64,000 nt of DNA from Cunninghamella blakesleeana. Lineage: Eukaryota; Mucoromycota; Mucoromycetes; Mucorales; Cunninghamellaceae. Below the pieces are notes generated by a model. That model had not been told where the DNA came from. It did not search any database and saw only the letters and a program-made list of their open reading frames with translations. The first letter of the stretch is position 1. The number at the start of each line of letters is the position of its first letter. The stretch is from positions 3,162,001 to 3,226,000 of the forward strand of contig JAFCIZ010000006.1 in assembly GCA_017871115.1 (NCBI GenBank), in the 5' to 3' direction. A program made the position numbers and the translations under genes. Shown piece by piece: positions 33,493-46,479 of this stretch.

Positions 33493-34330
33493 GAATAATT
33501 TTTTATTTAAAAAAAAATAGTTTATAAGTAAAAAAAAAGGAAAAAATAAAGGTAAACAAAAAAAAAAAAAAAAAAAAAAAATTAAATCTGGAAATTAACC
33601 GCTTCTCGAATAGGAAATCTAAGTATGTCTTTAGATTTACATTGAGATTCCTACCTATTTTTTTTTTTTTGCATTATTCACCACTAAACTTATAATGAAT
33701 GCTTTTTTTAAATAAAATAAAATAAAAAGAAAAGCAAAAAATATACTTTTTTTTTATTTTTTTTTTAAAGTTATTATTTATATATATATAGTTTATTTTT
33801 ATTTTTAGTGGTATTTTTATTTTGAATTTTAAACTAAAATAAATGCAAGAGATCATTAGAAAAATGACATATTGGCATAGGAAAAAAAAATGTCAATAGA
33901 ATTGTAATTTTGTATGATAATGTGACTAAAAAGGGTAATGGTTATATAATATAGTAAAATTCTAGAAGATAAGTCGAATCCGAAAATTCGCCCAAAAGAA
34001 CATTATAGAACATTTTAGAACAAAAAAAAATAGGTTTTTTTCCATCATACATCTATTTTGATATATTGGGCTTTATTATTATTATTTATTTGTTAAAAAT
34101 AAATAAAAAAATAGCAATGGAACGGGTTCTATATAGTAATAAAAACAGATTGATCTGAAAAAATGATGGGTTTTTTTTTAATTATTTGAAGATTGAAAAT
34201 GTTTTTATTCAAGTAATGATGATAAGAGGGTATTTTCTATCTTTCTGTTTTATTTTTAAAAAGTGAATTAATAGTAATAAATAAATAAATAAAATAGTAC
34301 AAAACATATATATATATATATTTATAGTAG
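33493..34330. other. AT-rich intergenic region, HSF upstream side
   Basis: Homopolymer A and T runs, including one of about 23 A near 33560. A frame at 33674-33856 is Ile/Lys/Phe-only and is not called. The stretch AACATTATAGAACATTTTAGAACA near 33999-34023 has three spaced AGAACA/GAACATT words. The right part is the 3' flank of the permease gene. Confidence 0.45.
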
Positions 34331-36501
34331 TTAAAGATCTTCATGATTATTCTTTTGATTTGCTTTTTTAGGATGACTTAAAATTTTAGCATCTTCGTAA
34401 AAAGGAAGCCAACCAAATAAAGTTCTACCAATTTGAGGCTTCTTAACACGAATATACCAAAGAGGAATACCAAGCAACCCAACAATAATACAAATAACAT
34501 ATTGATAGGCACCAGCTGAACCAGCGTCCACTAAAGGTGCTACTACTAAATAACAATCAATGATAACAAAGAAGATGGGAATAGGTAACCATACCTAATA
34601 TTTGTTTAAATAATAAAATAAAATAAAATAATAAATAATCGTTAGTTTCTTTTTTTTTTTTTAAAAAAAAAAAGAGAATAATAAAAGATACATACCTTAA
34701 AAGGACGTTCCATATACTTTGTTTTCTTTTTAAATCTCATATAAATAAGACCAAAAATTGTAATCCCATAAAATAACCAACCAGTAAAACTATACATTTT
34801 AGCTAAATAAGTAAAGTTACCAGGTATACACCAGATTGTTCCAATGATGCCAACTAATATCAATGATGCTATAGGTGTTCCTCTTGTAGGATGAAGTTTA
34901 GCAAAAAAGGATGGTACAAAAACAGTATCTTCCGAAGCACAAGTAGCTACTAGGCGAGACGCACCCCAACTATATAAAATAAATAGTAAAAATAATAAAA
35001 TAAAAATGTTAATATAGTTGGAGTGATTTTTTTAATAAAATTAATCATCATCGCTTTTAAAAGTTTAAAAAATGATTGCCCTTTTTAGATATAGTTTAAA
35101 TCTTTAGTATTAAAAAAAAAAAAAAGCAATCTTCATTATATTTTCAATTCACTAATAAAAGGTTGTCCTTATTATACATAGTTTTAACATTCCATAAAAA
35201 AAATTTTTTTTGTATATATAGTTTAAAACAATAAAAAAACTCTTATATATATGTAACCTACATATTTCCGTTTACTGCGCCAAAGGTTGAAAGAACTACC
35301 ATAACTGCAAAAAAATAAGTACCAGGTACACCCATAGTAACGTAGCCAAGTTGCATGGCAACTGTAGTAGAAGTGGCTACAGTAGAAACAGGAAGGGTAG
35401 CAAAGTAAGCTACATTAGCAAGTACATAAATGGCAGTTACTAAAAAGCAGCTAATTGTAATGGCTAAAGGTAATACTTTTTTAGGATTTTTCACTTCGCT
35501 AACACCATAGTTTAAATTGTTCTAGAAAGCAAATAGAAAAAAAGAAGGTCGAGAGTAGAAAAAAAATAAATAACAAGTTCTAAAATAATAATAATAAAAA
35601 ATTTTTTTAGTTTCAAAGAATTTAATACCCAGCCATTATAAGAAAAGAGGGCCAAATAAAGAGAAGTCCCATAATCCAAAGCGCTTGTGGAACCACCTTC
35701 AAAACCATTTTTAAAATTATCTATAGATCCTTTTCCAAGCCAAACAAACCCAATAATGATAATCATGACCAAAGCAATTAACTTGGCAGCCGTAAAAATA
35801 TTTTGAACCCATGTTCCGGCCTTTCTAGCAAAACAGTTAAATCCTACTACTGTCCAAATACAGGCAATGGCGACTAATTTGACAGCATAATCAGGTAATG
35901 CCGCAATGGCTTGAGGTTGCTGAGGGTTAAAATAGGCCATCTGAAGAATATATTGAGCAAAGACAGTAGAAATGGAGGCAGTGCCAATGGCATTTGTTAA
36001 TAATAAGTTACTCCAGGTAAATGTTAATCCTACACATAAGCCGTAAGCCGATTTTAAATACTGATATTCTCCTCCGGATTTTGTAATCATAGTACCTAAT
36101 TCCGCATAACAAAGTGCTCCCAAGTAACTTAATAAACCACCGATCACCCAAATAATTAATGAAGTGGTTGCTGATTTAACCGTAAAGACAACAGGACCTG
36201 GCGAGGCAAAAATACCGCTTCCAATAATTAATCCTACAATCTATTTAAAATTATAAAGTTAAAAAACAACAACGTTCATCTTTTTTTATTTAAAAAAAAT
36301 GCAAAAGTAATTTACCATATTACAACTACTTAATAAACCCATATGAGGTTCAGGGGTACTATTTACTGATTGTTGTGATTTTCTATGAATGGACTCAGTT
36401 GGTGTAGGGCATGATTCTATGGATGTGATAGAAAGTCGTTCTGTATTTTTAATATCCGTTGTTGAAGTGGCATTTGTATTTGATCCGCCTTTTTCCTCCA
36501 T
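34331..36501 (-). CDS. LAT-type amino-acid permease (APC superfamily)
   Basis: Model: complement(join(34331..34594,34696..34969,35262..35521,35629..36240,36316..36501)), 531 aa, phases continuous. About 12 membrane segments follow a 60-residue hydrophilic N-terminus rich in Ser/Thr. The first helix has IVGLIIGSGIFASPGPV, the unwound substrate-binding GSGIF motif of the APC fold. Further LAT-like blocks are ELGTMITKSGGEYQYLKSAY, ALFSYNGW then NNLNYGVSEVKNPKKVLPLA, and FGAVNGNIWGASRLVATCAS with a trailing PSFFAKLHPTRGTP. It probably sits at the plasma membrane importing neutral amino acids or methionine; the exact substrate cannot be read from sequence. The animal heavy-chain Cys is not assessable by eye. 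The cytosolic tail is short and Lys-rich, a possible ubiquitylation site. Confidence 0.9.
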
Positions 36502-36624
36502 TTTTTTTTAACAATCAAATAAGATAAAAAGTAAAGAAATAATAAAAAAATGACATTAAATAGAAAAAAACTTTTTTAAAACTTAAAAAAGCCTCCGCTC
36601 CGATTAAACCCACTTAAACAATGC

Positions 36625-36666
<42 letters not shown>

Positions 36667-37423
36667 AAAGTACAACTGATATATATTTAAAAAGAGTCAA
36701 AGGAACGCATATAGAATAAAAGTTAAATTTTGATTTAAATGAATTTTATTTAAGTGTTATATTTTTTTTCGATGTTTTATTTATAAATGACAACAATGGA
36801 AAAGTAAAAGATAAAGTTAACGATCCAAACTCAGTTTTGTTACCAAAAGTTTCTCAGGATAATCATTTAGACTGCTTTTCATATATTTTTAATGATGTTC
36901 AAATAAATTAATTTACTACTTTCAATTGATTTATTATTGTTTTGTAATTTTTTACCAAGTTATTGGGTCAATTAACAAATAATTAGGATAAGATAATAAT
37001 AATAAAATCGAATAATTTACTTTTTTATTTACAAGTGAATCTGCACGTACATTGATATTTACTAATTAGCTTAACAATAGGTTGGTGCTAAAAAATAATA
37101 ATTAAAAAGTGGTTCGTGCATTTGCCTCTTCTTTTTTTCTTTTAATAAAAAAAATGTTTTATTAATGTCAATCATATAATTGCTTACTAAATAATCGAAA
37201 ATTTATAATTTGATAAATAGCTATATAAATAAAGCATTGTTGGTATTGTTTTGATAAACAAGACCAAAAAAATGCTGAGATTTTTGGAGAAAAATTACTG
37301 ATTGGGTGTTGAGTTTAAATTTTAAAAATAAAGCTGTGGTCCACATTGAGATCCAATTTTTCCATTTACTTTATCCTTTTTTTTTTTATTTTTTTACTTG
37401 TATATATTTTATTTATTTATTTG
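36502..37423. other. Divergent intergenic region
   Basis: Lies between the permease (-) and the TBC gene (+). It includes an (AT)n run at about 36638-36661 and AT-rich promoter-like sequence. A frame starting near 37306 overlaps the TBC leader and first exon and is not called. Confidence 0.5.
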
Positions 37424-40400
37424 ATGAGCATTTTACAAGAAAGAAGGTAATACACATATACACATACATAGTCATTAAAACATTATATGTAGTATTTTAT
37501 GTCATTTATGTTATTTTATATTATGCTATTTTATATATTTATTTTTTCTTTTTCTTTTTTTTCTTTAAAAATAAAAATATAGGTACTCATGGGATATCAT
37601 ATTTAATGATACAAACCTATCCGAAGCTTCTTTATGTCAAAGGGCCATAGCTGGTTCAGTATGTGAAAATGGTTTACGTTCCGTTTGTTGGAAGGTAATA
37701 TATATATATGTATGTTTGTGTGAATGTATATATGTATATATATTAACATGAATGTATATAGATATTTTTAGGTTACTTACCAAATGTAGATGTTTCCACT
37801 TGGCCCTCAATTCAAATAGATGAACGAAATAAATATACTGAATTACGTAAAAAACATATAGAAGAGCTTGCTGAACTTGTATCTAAAAAAAATGATAATT
37901 TGACTGATAATAATCCTTTGGCTCTAAGTGAAAGTGTAAAGATATAAAATAATAAAATATAATAAGGAAAGATAATATTTGTATGAAACTTGTAGTTATA
38001 TAGTGGTTTTATATATGCATTTACCTTTACCATATAGAACCCTTGGCAAAAATACTTTGCAGATTCAGAAATAAGAAAAGTTATACGACAGGATGTGGAT
38101 AGAACGTAATAAGTGATAATAATAAAAGGAAATACGTACATATAAATATAGAAAACTATGTTTACATTTATTATTATTGTTGTTATTGTTAGTTTTCCAG
38201 ATATAGAATTTTTTAGGGATGAAAAAGTGCAAGAAAAAATGACAGATATATTATTTATTTATTGTAAAATACATCATGATGTTTCGTACCGTCAAGGAAT
38301 GCATGAATTGCTAGCACCATTCTATTGGGTTATTGCCACTGAGAGTCTCGAAGGTGTACCCGAAGAAGATTTGAACCAATTTAAATCACTCGAGTAAAGT
38401 TTTATATCATATGATAATATATATTTATATATTTTTATATAAATATTTTCACTCACTAATATTTTTATTTCTTATATATATATATATATATTAAAAAACA
38501 TACTAGTTCTACAAATGAAATAATGACACAAGTTTTAGATCCTCAATATATTGAGCATGATGCTTATTTATTATTTGATAAACTTATGACATATGCTAAA
38601 CCTTGGTATGAATATAATAATACAGTACAAAGTAACAGCAATAAAAAAACAGCTCATCGTCTTTCAAAATCATCGTCAGAAGTAATAGGCAATACTCCTC
38701 AGATTGTAAGTGAATTAAATAAACAAATGCTCATTAAACGTGGTAATATTAATTATATCAATAATAATAATAAAATAATATTTTTTTATCTAATAATTTA
38801 TTACAGCCAGCTAATTTAAATCCTGTAGTTGGTGTTTGTCAGAGGATTCATTATCAATTATTACGTACATCTGATCCTCCATTATATAAACATTTAGAAA
38901 GCTTTGGGATAGAGCCTCAACTTTACGGAATGTAAGTAATTATAAATAAAATATTGATATAATATATATATATATATAACTGTATTCATTTTTTAAAAAA
39001 TATTTCTATTTTTTATATATTTATAAAATAGCCGTTGGCTTAGATTACTTTTTGGACGTGAATTTGAATTTCATGAATTATTAAAACTTTGGGATGGTAT
39101 ATTTGCTCAAGATCCAACTCTTAAAATTGTAGAATATGTTTGCCTTGTTATTTTATTAAGATTACATGATCAATGTAAGCTCATTTTTTATATATAAGTA
39201 TATATATTAAATGTAATAATAATCATTATTATTATTATTATTTAATATTGATAGTGATGGAAGGAGATTATGCTGACTGTCTTAGTTTACTTATGCGTGG
39301 AACTCAAATCATAAAACCTATTACACTAGTGGAACAAGCTACATACTTACAAGGAAATTTGTCCTACGATGGTGCATTGCAAATATTAAGACAAAATGAT
39401 ATACGTTTAGGAAAAGAACCAAGAGAATCATTATGGAAAAATGATGAAAATACAACTTTAGAAAATCAACACCACCATTATCAACAGCAACAGCGTGATT
39501 CATCTTTATCTTATCAACAAAGATCTCCTAATCCTAATTTTAATGGTTTATCCAATTTAACTCGTGGTGTTATGAAAAGTCCTCAAGTTCGTGACCTTAA
39601 CAAAGCCATTGCTGGTGTTATGGGCACTGTTCAGGTAATGCATATATGAAAATACCTATAAATGATTATTAATAAAAAACCAAACAAAAAAAAACTCGTC
39701 GTAGTACATTTTTTTATTTTTTTATTTTTTTATTATTATTAGAAAAATGTCAATATTTTTGGTGATAATGTGCTAGGTAGATCATCAGATGGACAATATC
39801 AACGACGTCGCGTAACAGTATCCTCATCCGAATTTCCTGATAGTATTGATCGTATAGCATCGCCTCAATATCATTCAAAAACAACATTACCAAGGTCTTC
39901 TTCAAATAATAGTATTCATCAATCATTATCAACAAAAGATGATTCTGCGACTTTAAAAACAATGATAAAAATGAATCGACAAATGGGAGATTTAATGGCT
40001 AAATGTATTGATGTTTTAGAAAAAGAATTATTTTCTCAAAAAATATCCTCCTCTTCTTCCTCTCCTTATTCTTCTCCAACTATGAAAAATGATACAGCAA
40101 CTACTTCTGATACCCAACATAATGAATGTGAAAACATGAACAACATAGAAAATTTGGAAACAACAACAACAGCAATAGAAACTGATTCACCTTCCCTAAC
40201 ATCTATTGATATTAATTCTTCTTTTGCTACTACTAATGAAGATGATGATATTAAGGATAAATCTAATTTAAGTAATGGCGAAAAATCTGGAATTGATGAA
40301 GCTTCTATTATACTTACGCTTGCTGGATTAAAACATGTTCGGGATGTACTACAAGGTAAACAAATGCAGTTTGACAGTAATATATTGGATTTTCAATCAA

Positions 40401-41104
40401 TGGAAAAGCAACCATCGACTACAGTTAATATTAATAATATTGATGACAGTAACAAATCTAGCGATAGCGATTGGACTATAGTAGATACTATTTCTAAAAA
40501 ACCATTACCAAATATTCAACAATCATCCTCACTACAACAAAACCAACAGCAAAACCAACAGCCAAAATCAAATATAATTCACTCTTCATTACCTCAAACA
40601 GTAGCACCTTCACCTCCATTATCAACTTATGTATCATCTCACCCACCTGTTCCTAAACAACAAATTACATACAGTATTGACGATTTACTTTCAGACCCAG
40701 AATATCAACCCAAAAACAATGAAAAAAATGTGAAATCAATCCATCCAAATGTAGATAACAAATTTAAATGGATGATGGATAGTGACCATAAAGATAATAA
40801 TGAAACGATAAATGTAGCGGATACAGTAAAATCAACAAATGTGTTACCAACTTCTACTCCGTCATCATTAGGTAGCTCACATGCTTTATTTGATGATATT
40901 CCTAATACCTCTGTTGTACCAACGGGTCAACATTTACGCCAAACTAATCGAAAGCGCAGTAGTTTCATTCTAAACAAAAATACCCAGCAAAATAATAATG
41001 GTAATAATAGTACAACTTCGTCACCCCCTGCTTCACAAATAGACCCTTTGGATGCAAAAAATGTTGATAAACGTTATTTTTATGAATATGACATGTACCA
41101 TTAA
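37424..41104 (+). CDS. TBC1D5-like Rab GTPase-activating protein
   Basis: Model: join(37424..37446,37583..37694,37762..37935,38038..38105,38193..38393,38507..38705,38807..38931,39032..39174,39255..39634,39743..41104), 928 aa, ten exons all in phase. The TBC domain occupies roughly residues 15-390. The catalytic Arg finger is in IRQDVDRTFPDIEFFRDE, and the Gln finger in SYRQGMHELLAPFYWV. ENGLRSVCWKIFLGYLP, HDAYLLFDKLMTYAKPWYEY and GIRWLRLLFGREFEFHELLK follow the TBC1D5 pattern, and NPWQKYF precedes the Arg finger as in TBC1D5. TBC1D5 inactivates Rab7 on endosomes with retromer. The long C-terminal half (about 450 aa) is Ser/Asn/Gln-rich and disordered, with SDWTIVD near residue 700. The third exon uses the TATAG|ATA site; the later TTTTTAG would bring a stop in frame. 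Confidence 0.9.
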
Positions 41105-41695
41105 ATAAGTACATTCTGTATCTAATCAACTTTTTCTTCATTTATTTTTTCTTAAAAAATTGTAAATGAAATAAGAAATAAAAAACTAAAAAAGGAATGG
41201 ATACATGTAGAATATATACTATATATATTTTTGGAATCCTATTTTTATTTTTTTATATATGTTATACACTCTTTATATTGCGACTGGAATAAATCATGTA
41301 TTAAGTCCTTATTTTCTTTTTTGCATGTGCTATTTATTATTCTTATTTTTGGTTTTAATAGATTATAAACATACATTTAGGATATGAACTAAAAATTATA
41401 GACAGGTTTTTTTTTTTCGTAAAATTACATGATTTTTTATTTAAAAGTGATAGTATTAAATATTTATTAAATGGATGTTTAATAACTTATGGATAATAAT
41501 AATTAAAATAATAGTAACAACAATAAAAAAATTAATAAATAAGAATAAATAATAGGTTATAAATAATAAGTAAATAAATAAAAAGTTACAGTTATATGTA
41601 TATATTTATGTATATATACTATTAAAAGAAAATGATAAAAGAATAAAAATATTCCGAAAAAAAAGAAAAAACGCGTGTATATATACAAAATTTAT
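41105..41695. other. Convergent intergenic spacer
   Basis: The 3' flanks of the TBC gene (+) and the RhoGEF gene (-). AT-rich, with AATAAA-like words on both strands. No gene is seen. Confidence 0.5.
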
Positions 41696-42467
41696 TTATT
41701 TTTGAGCTTTATTCATAGCAACAGCAAGCGAGGTCATAATCAAACGAGCTCTTCGAATAAATCTAAAATCGGGATGATCATGACTTGTATGTTTTTCCAA
41801 ATCTGCCAAAAGCAAACCATAACGAGTGATACGTTGAATAGGAATAATAAAATAATCCGTTACAAAAAATTGGTTTGTTTCTTTACTCTTAGCCAATTGT
41901 TCTTGATAATGCATAAATCCTTTATTATGTTGTAATCGATTGTCTACCTTTTTACGATTATGTTTATAATCCAATGCACATCTTAAATAAACCACAAAAG
42001 ATTCAGCCATATCACAGATATGTTTCCCAATTAAGGTTCGATCGCTAGGAACAGGTAAGTATCTTGCATCAGCATTCAAATGAAGTGGTAATAAACTAGA
42101 AGAGCTGGATTCCTTTGATGAAGATGTGGATGAATGTGTACTGGTAGGTGAAAGTGGTGATGAAGTAGTTGAATAGTCAGATAATGTAGATGTGGTGGAA
42201 TATTGGGATATATTACTATCTCTTTTACTATTACTACTATTACTATGACTATCATTGCCACCATTAAGTACATCTTGATCATTAAAATATGATTTGGTGG
42301 TTTCAGGGCATGTTGGATTTTCTAAATAAGGTGTGATTTTACGAATCAATTTAGAAGAACATTGCATGAGATCTGGCAAATTGGACATTAAATCTAAATC
42401 ACTTTCTCTAATAAACGGGCTATTTCTCTGTATGCCTGTTTTCATGATATCATGGAACATCTATATA

Positions 42468-42509
<42 letters not shown>

Positions 42510-44160
42510 AAAAAAAGACAATAGTACAAAAAAGGAAATGATCAGTATTTATTTATACATATTTATACATATTTTTTTTTTAATTATTATATTTTTTTTC
42601 ACATGTTATTATTTATTTATTTTTACTTACCACTTTAGTGTAGTACAATTGATTCCAAAAGGTTACTTCTGTCAAATATATTTCTCGTAAGATAAATTTT
42701 CTTGTTAATGCATATTTTTCTCTTTTATCGGGCGTCTATTTTTTTTAAAAAATTAAAGATAAGAATAAAAAAAATAAAAAAATGATTATTATTAATATTA
42801 AGAAGAGAGAGATGAGTTTATATTTATATGATGACTGTACATTATTTATCATTACCATATGATTAATATTAGAAATATTGTGTTTAGTATGCTCTTCCTT
42901 TTTTAATAAATCCACTAAAGAATCATGCCATATAGTCAAGGCTTTTTTTTCATGTTTACCACAAGTCCTGCGTTTTAAGGGGACCGATCTTGGGTTCATT
43001 TTAGAAAAGGAAAGAACTATGTTCTTATTATGATCATAGACATCACAAGGATGAGGTTTTTGATCAGGTAGAGAAGAGGAAGTCCACATCATATCCATAG
43101 CTAAAGCAGAAGGAGGTCGTGAAGATGTAAAAGAGGTTGTTGTAGATGATGAATGGTAGGATTCTCTATGTTTTTTTCTTTTTTGCTGTAAAGATGAAAC
43201 TAAGCTACAAGTGGATGATGTGGAAGGTGTAGGTGATGCAGGTGAATCTGTTTCATTATCTTTTTTCAATTGGTCTATTGGTTTAGGTGGACAACTTGAT
43301 CTACGTCTTAATGTATAACCGTCATTATTATTATTATTATTATCTGTTGACAATGCCAATGTAGATATTTTTAATGTCGAAGAGGATACATTTTTATTTA
43401 TTGTTTTTTCTTCTCCATCATCATCATCATCATTATCATTATCTTTTTCTTTATATTGTTGTTGTAAACATGCTGCTGGAGAAGAGAGTGCATAATTATC
43501 TTGATGCTCTTCTTCAATACATAAAGATGGAATTAATAATTGTTTAGGTGGTTCAGGAGGATCAAGAGGTTTATATTTACTTTTTCCAAAGTGTGCTTCA
43601 GCAGTGTTTTTAATTCGTGTAATCATTGGTAAGAGTGTTTTATTTTTCTTATTATGAAGAGGATCCGATTGTGAACGATTAACGGCATTGTTATAATCAT
43701 TTGTTTTATCGGTATAATTATTATAATTTAAAGAAGTTGTTCTAGGAGGTGGATGGTTTATGTGAGGTACATTTGCTAATGAGGATGATCTTTGATGTGA
43801 ACTACTACTAACAGAAGATGAATGGGGTGACTGAATAGACGGAGGTGGAGTATAACTAATAGGTGATATGGGTGTCATAGAATCTTCTGATATAATACTT
43901 GATCGGCTTGATTTACTTGATTTACTATTGCTACGACTAGCAGAAGGAGTGGGTATATTATAAGATGACATCCATGATGGCATTTTAGTTGGCATATCTG
44001 ATGGTAGTGTATATCTACGATAATCCATTTCTGCACCAATATCACTATATACAGATAAGGAATCTTTATGGTCATCACCATCCCCTTTAGAATAAGAAAT
44101 AACTCTTTGTCCACCATCTAAACTTAAACTACTAAGTCTTTTACTATAATTATTTTCCAT
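41696..44160 (-). CDS. RhoGEF (DH-domain) protein
   Basis: Model: complement(join(41696..42460,42631..42735,42856..44160)), 724 aa, phase 0 introns. Residues 1-410 are Ser/Pro/Asn-rich and probably disordered. The DH domain starts near residue 437: TPDKREKYALTRKFILREIY then LTEVTFWNQLYY (CR1), a middle part with SDLDLMSNLPDLMQ, and the CR3 signature FIIPIQRITRYGLLLADLEK near the C-terminus. It would catalyse GDP release from a Rho-family GTPase (Rho1 or Cdc42). A Ser/Thr-rich insert of about 75 residues (about 521-599) splits the DH domain. The protein ends about 40 residues after CR3, and I see no PH domain, which is unusual for a Dbl-family protein; the reading frame ends cleanly at a stop codon. 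Confidence 0.85.
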
Positions 44161-44591
44161 TCTTTTTTTTTTTCTTTAAAATAAATGAGGGTGGGGTTTT
44201 TTAAAGAAAAGAGTTGAAAAAAAGAAATAAAAATAAAAAAGCGATATAAGAAAATAGAAGTCTAATAAAATGAATATATAATGTTAAATAATTGATATAT
44301 AATTGGTTAAAAAAAAACAAAAAGAAAAGAAAAGAAAGGAAAGGATGAAAAAAAAAAAAAAAAATTTGATAAAAACTTTTTTTTTTTTTTTTTTGAAACA
44401 ATGATAAAAAACGGGATTTTAAAAAAACTAAAGAAACATATCAATTTTGGGCCAACCAGAAAAAAAAATTTTTTTTTTCTTTCATTCGCTCAGTCATACC
44501 TATTTTCCTTTTTCTTCTATTTTTCTTTAAAAAAAAAAAAAAGTTATATATTTGTTAAAAAAAGACTATTTTATACATAAAACAAAGAACA
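44161..44591. other. Divergent intergenic region
   Basis: Lies between the RhoGEF (-) and TPR (+) genes. Dominated by A and T homopolymers (for example 44348-44364 A and 44380-44394 T). It presumably holds both promoters. Confidence 0.5.
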
Positions 44592-45318
44592 ATGTATTTG
44601 CGCGGTTTTAGACAACTGAATATCATTTCAAAAGTTAATAATTATACACGTCGTCCATTACAAAACCAAAAACTTATTCCTTTATTATTTACTAAAAGAC
44701 GTAAAATAGCCTAAAAAAAAAAGAACCCTTGAAAAAAAAAGTTAATATGAATATTAATAATAAGAATAATAATATATATTTATATGCTTTCTTTTTCTTT
44801 TTCTATTTTTTGTATCTTCTATATAAAAAGACTTTTCAAGAAACTTTGTAAGTCGAGACCGATTTTCCGATGCTGAACAACAATTAACTCTAGGAACTCA
44901 ACAATTAAATCAAGGATCGATTGATATGGCCATGAATCATTATCATAAATCCGTCCAACTATCACCTACACCAGCTGGTTATTTCAATATCGGTGTTTGT
45001 TATTTTCAAATGGGGAAACATAAAGATGCTATTGAAGCTTTTAAAAAATCATTACAATTGGATCCAAACTCAGCCGATGCTCATACTAACATTGCTTCAG
45101 CTTATTTAATGATGAGCGACATTTCACCTGCTATGGATCATTTAGAAAAGGCCTCCAATTTTAATCCTTTAGATGGAGAAATTCATTATAATCTTGGTTG
45201 TGTTTATGAAGCAACGGGTAATATTGATGGGGCTAAGATTCGCTTAGAAAGAGCTAGAGATTTAGGTATTCCTCAAGCTGCAAAGGCGCTAGAAAAATTA
45301 AATAATAAAAAGAAATAG
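44592..45318 (+). CDS. Mitochondrially targeted TPR protein
   Basis: Model: join(44592..44700,44831..45318), 198 aa, intron phase 1. The N-terminus (MYLRGFRQLNIISKVNN and YTRRPLQNQ) is rich in Arg and hydroxylated or hydrophobic residues and lacks acids, consistent with a matrix-targeting presequence. Residues about 55-190 form at least three TPR units: SIDMAMNHYHKSVQLSPTPA, GVCYFQMGKHKDAIEAFKKS with LQLDPNSADAHTN, and YNLGCVYEATGNIDGAKIRL. It resembles single-domain TPR proteins, but I cannot name an orthologue. The start choice is supported by the presequence and by the exon 1/2 phase match; the ATG codons inside exon 2 would cut off the first TPR helix. Confidence 0.75.
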
Positions 45319-45495
45319 ATTATATTTTAATTTTTTTTTAAATATTTATATGTTTATATCCTAATAAAAAAACAATAGCTGTAGCATAAAAATTATTTGT
45401 ATGAAATAGAATTTTATGATTTAAATAAGTATAAACTGTTGTTTTTATTGTAATTATTTATTAATGATGAATAAGCATTTTAAAAATAATCATAA
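45319..45495. other. Convergent spacer
   Basis: A short AT-rich gap between the TPR gene (+) and the exocyst gene (-). No feature is seen. Confidence 0.5.
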
Positions 45496-45600
45496 TTATT
45501 TATTCCCAATATGTACCGATCGTAAAACTCTAAAAAAAACCGCAATCGATCAATACCTTATTTGTTAAGTTCGGCAAAAGAGATAATTATCGTTCCATAT

Positions 45601-45639
<39 letters not shown>

Positions 45640-46435
45640 TTGCAACATTTTCTAAAGCTTTACGATGGCCTCGTTCTCTTGAATTAAGTATAGTTTGTCC
45701 ATTTCCTATATTCGTGCCACGTAATATTCTTAAAAAAGAAGGAAAAAAAAAGATTAGCGTAAAAAGAGGATTTATATTTTTCCATTTATTTATTATCATT
45801 ATTAATTTAAAACTTACTTTTCAAACAAAATGACCACATCCGTACTTTGAACTTTATTATACAGTTTACTTCTAATGTGTGGTGTTAAATATTCTTCTGG
45901 GTTATCACTATTTGTTAATTGTATTAACTACAATATATATGTATATCATTATAATTAGTTTAGTAATAGTGTAGTATGATTGGTAACTTCATCATTACCT
46001 GGCGGAGTTCATGGAAAGTATATACAACAGCAGGATCTCCAAGATTATGGATAAATTCTTCCAGAAACCGAATATCTGTATCAAAATTGGTTAGTGCTTC
46101 TTTGGTGATAGTTGGTGATTCCGGTACTAAAAGTAAATTCTTAAATAATAATAATCATAATAACCAGAAAAAAAAATTTTTTAGCTATAAAGTCAAAAAA
46201 TTTTTTTTTTAAAAATATAAAAATATATAAATTATTTACCTTCATACTGTTACATAAATGTTCTAAAGCATCATAGTATAAATGAGATTTAATAGATTCT
46301 GGTAAATTTAATAAGGTTGCGTTGGTCACATTTGTTAAAAAGGTGACTAAGTCTTGTAAATTTGGGCTAGGCTGTCTTTGAATTTCGTATGTTTCCCTTT
46401 AAAAAAAATATAACAATAGGTTTTTATTGCTTATT

Positions 46436-46479
<44 letters not shown>

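Noticed and set aside
33999..34023. Three spaced AGAACA/GAACATT words as a possible regulatory array
   Set aside because: Short, imperfect and located in low-complexity DNA between 3' and 5' flanks; no consistent HSE spacing.
37306..37650. 114-codon frame overlapping the start of the TBC gene
   Set aside because: Its end reads the TBC exon in a wrong frame; the phase-compatible ATG at 37424 explains the region better.
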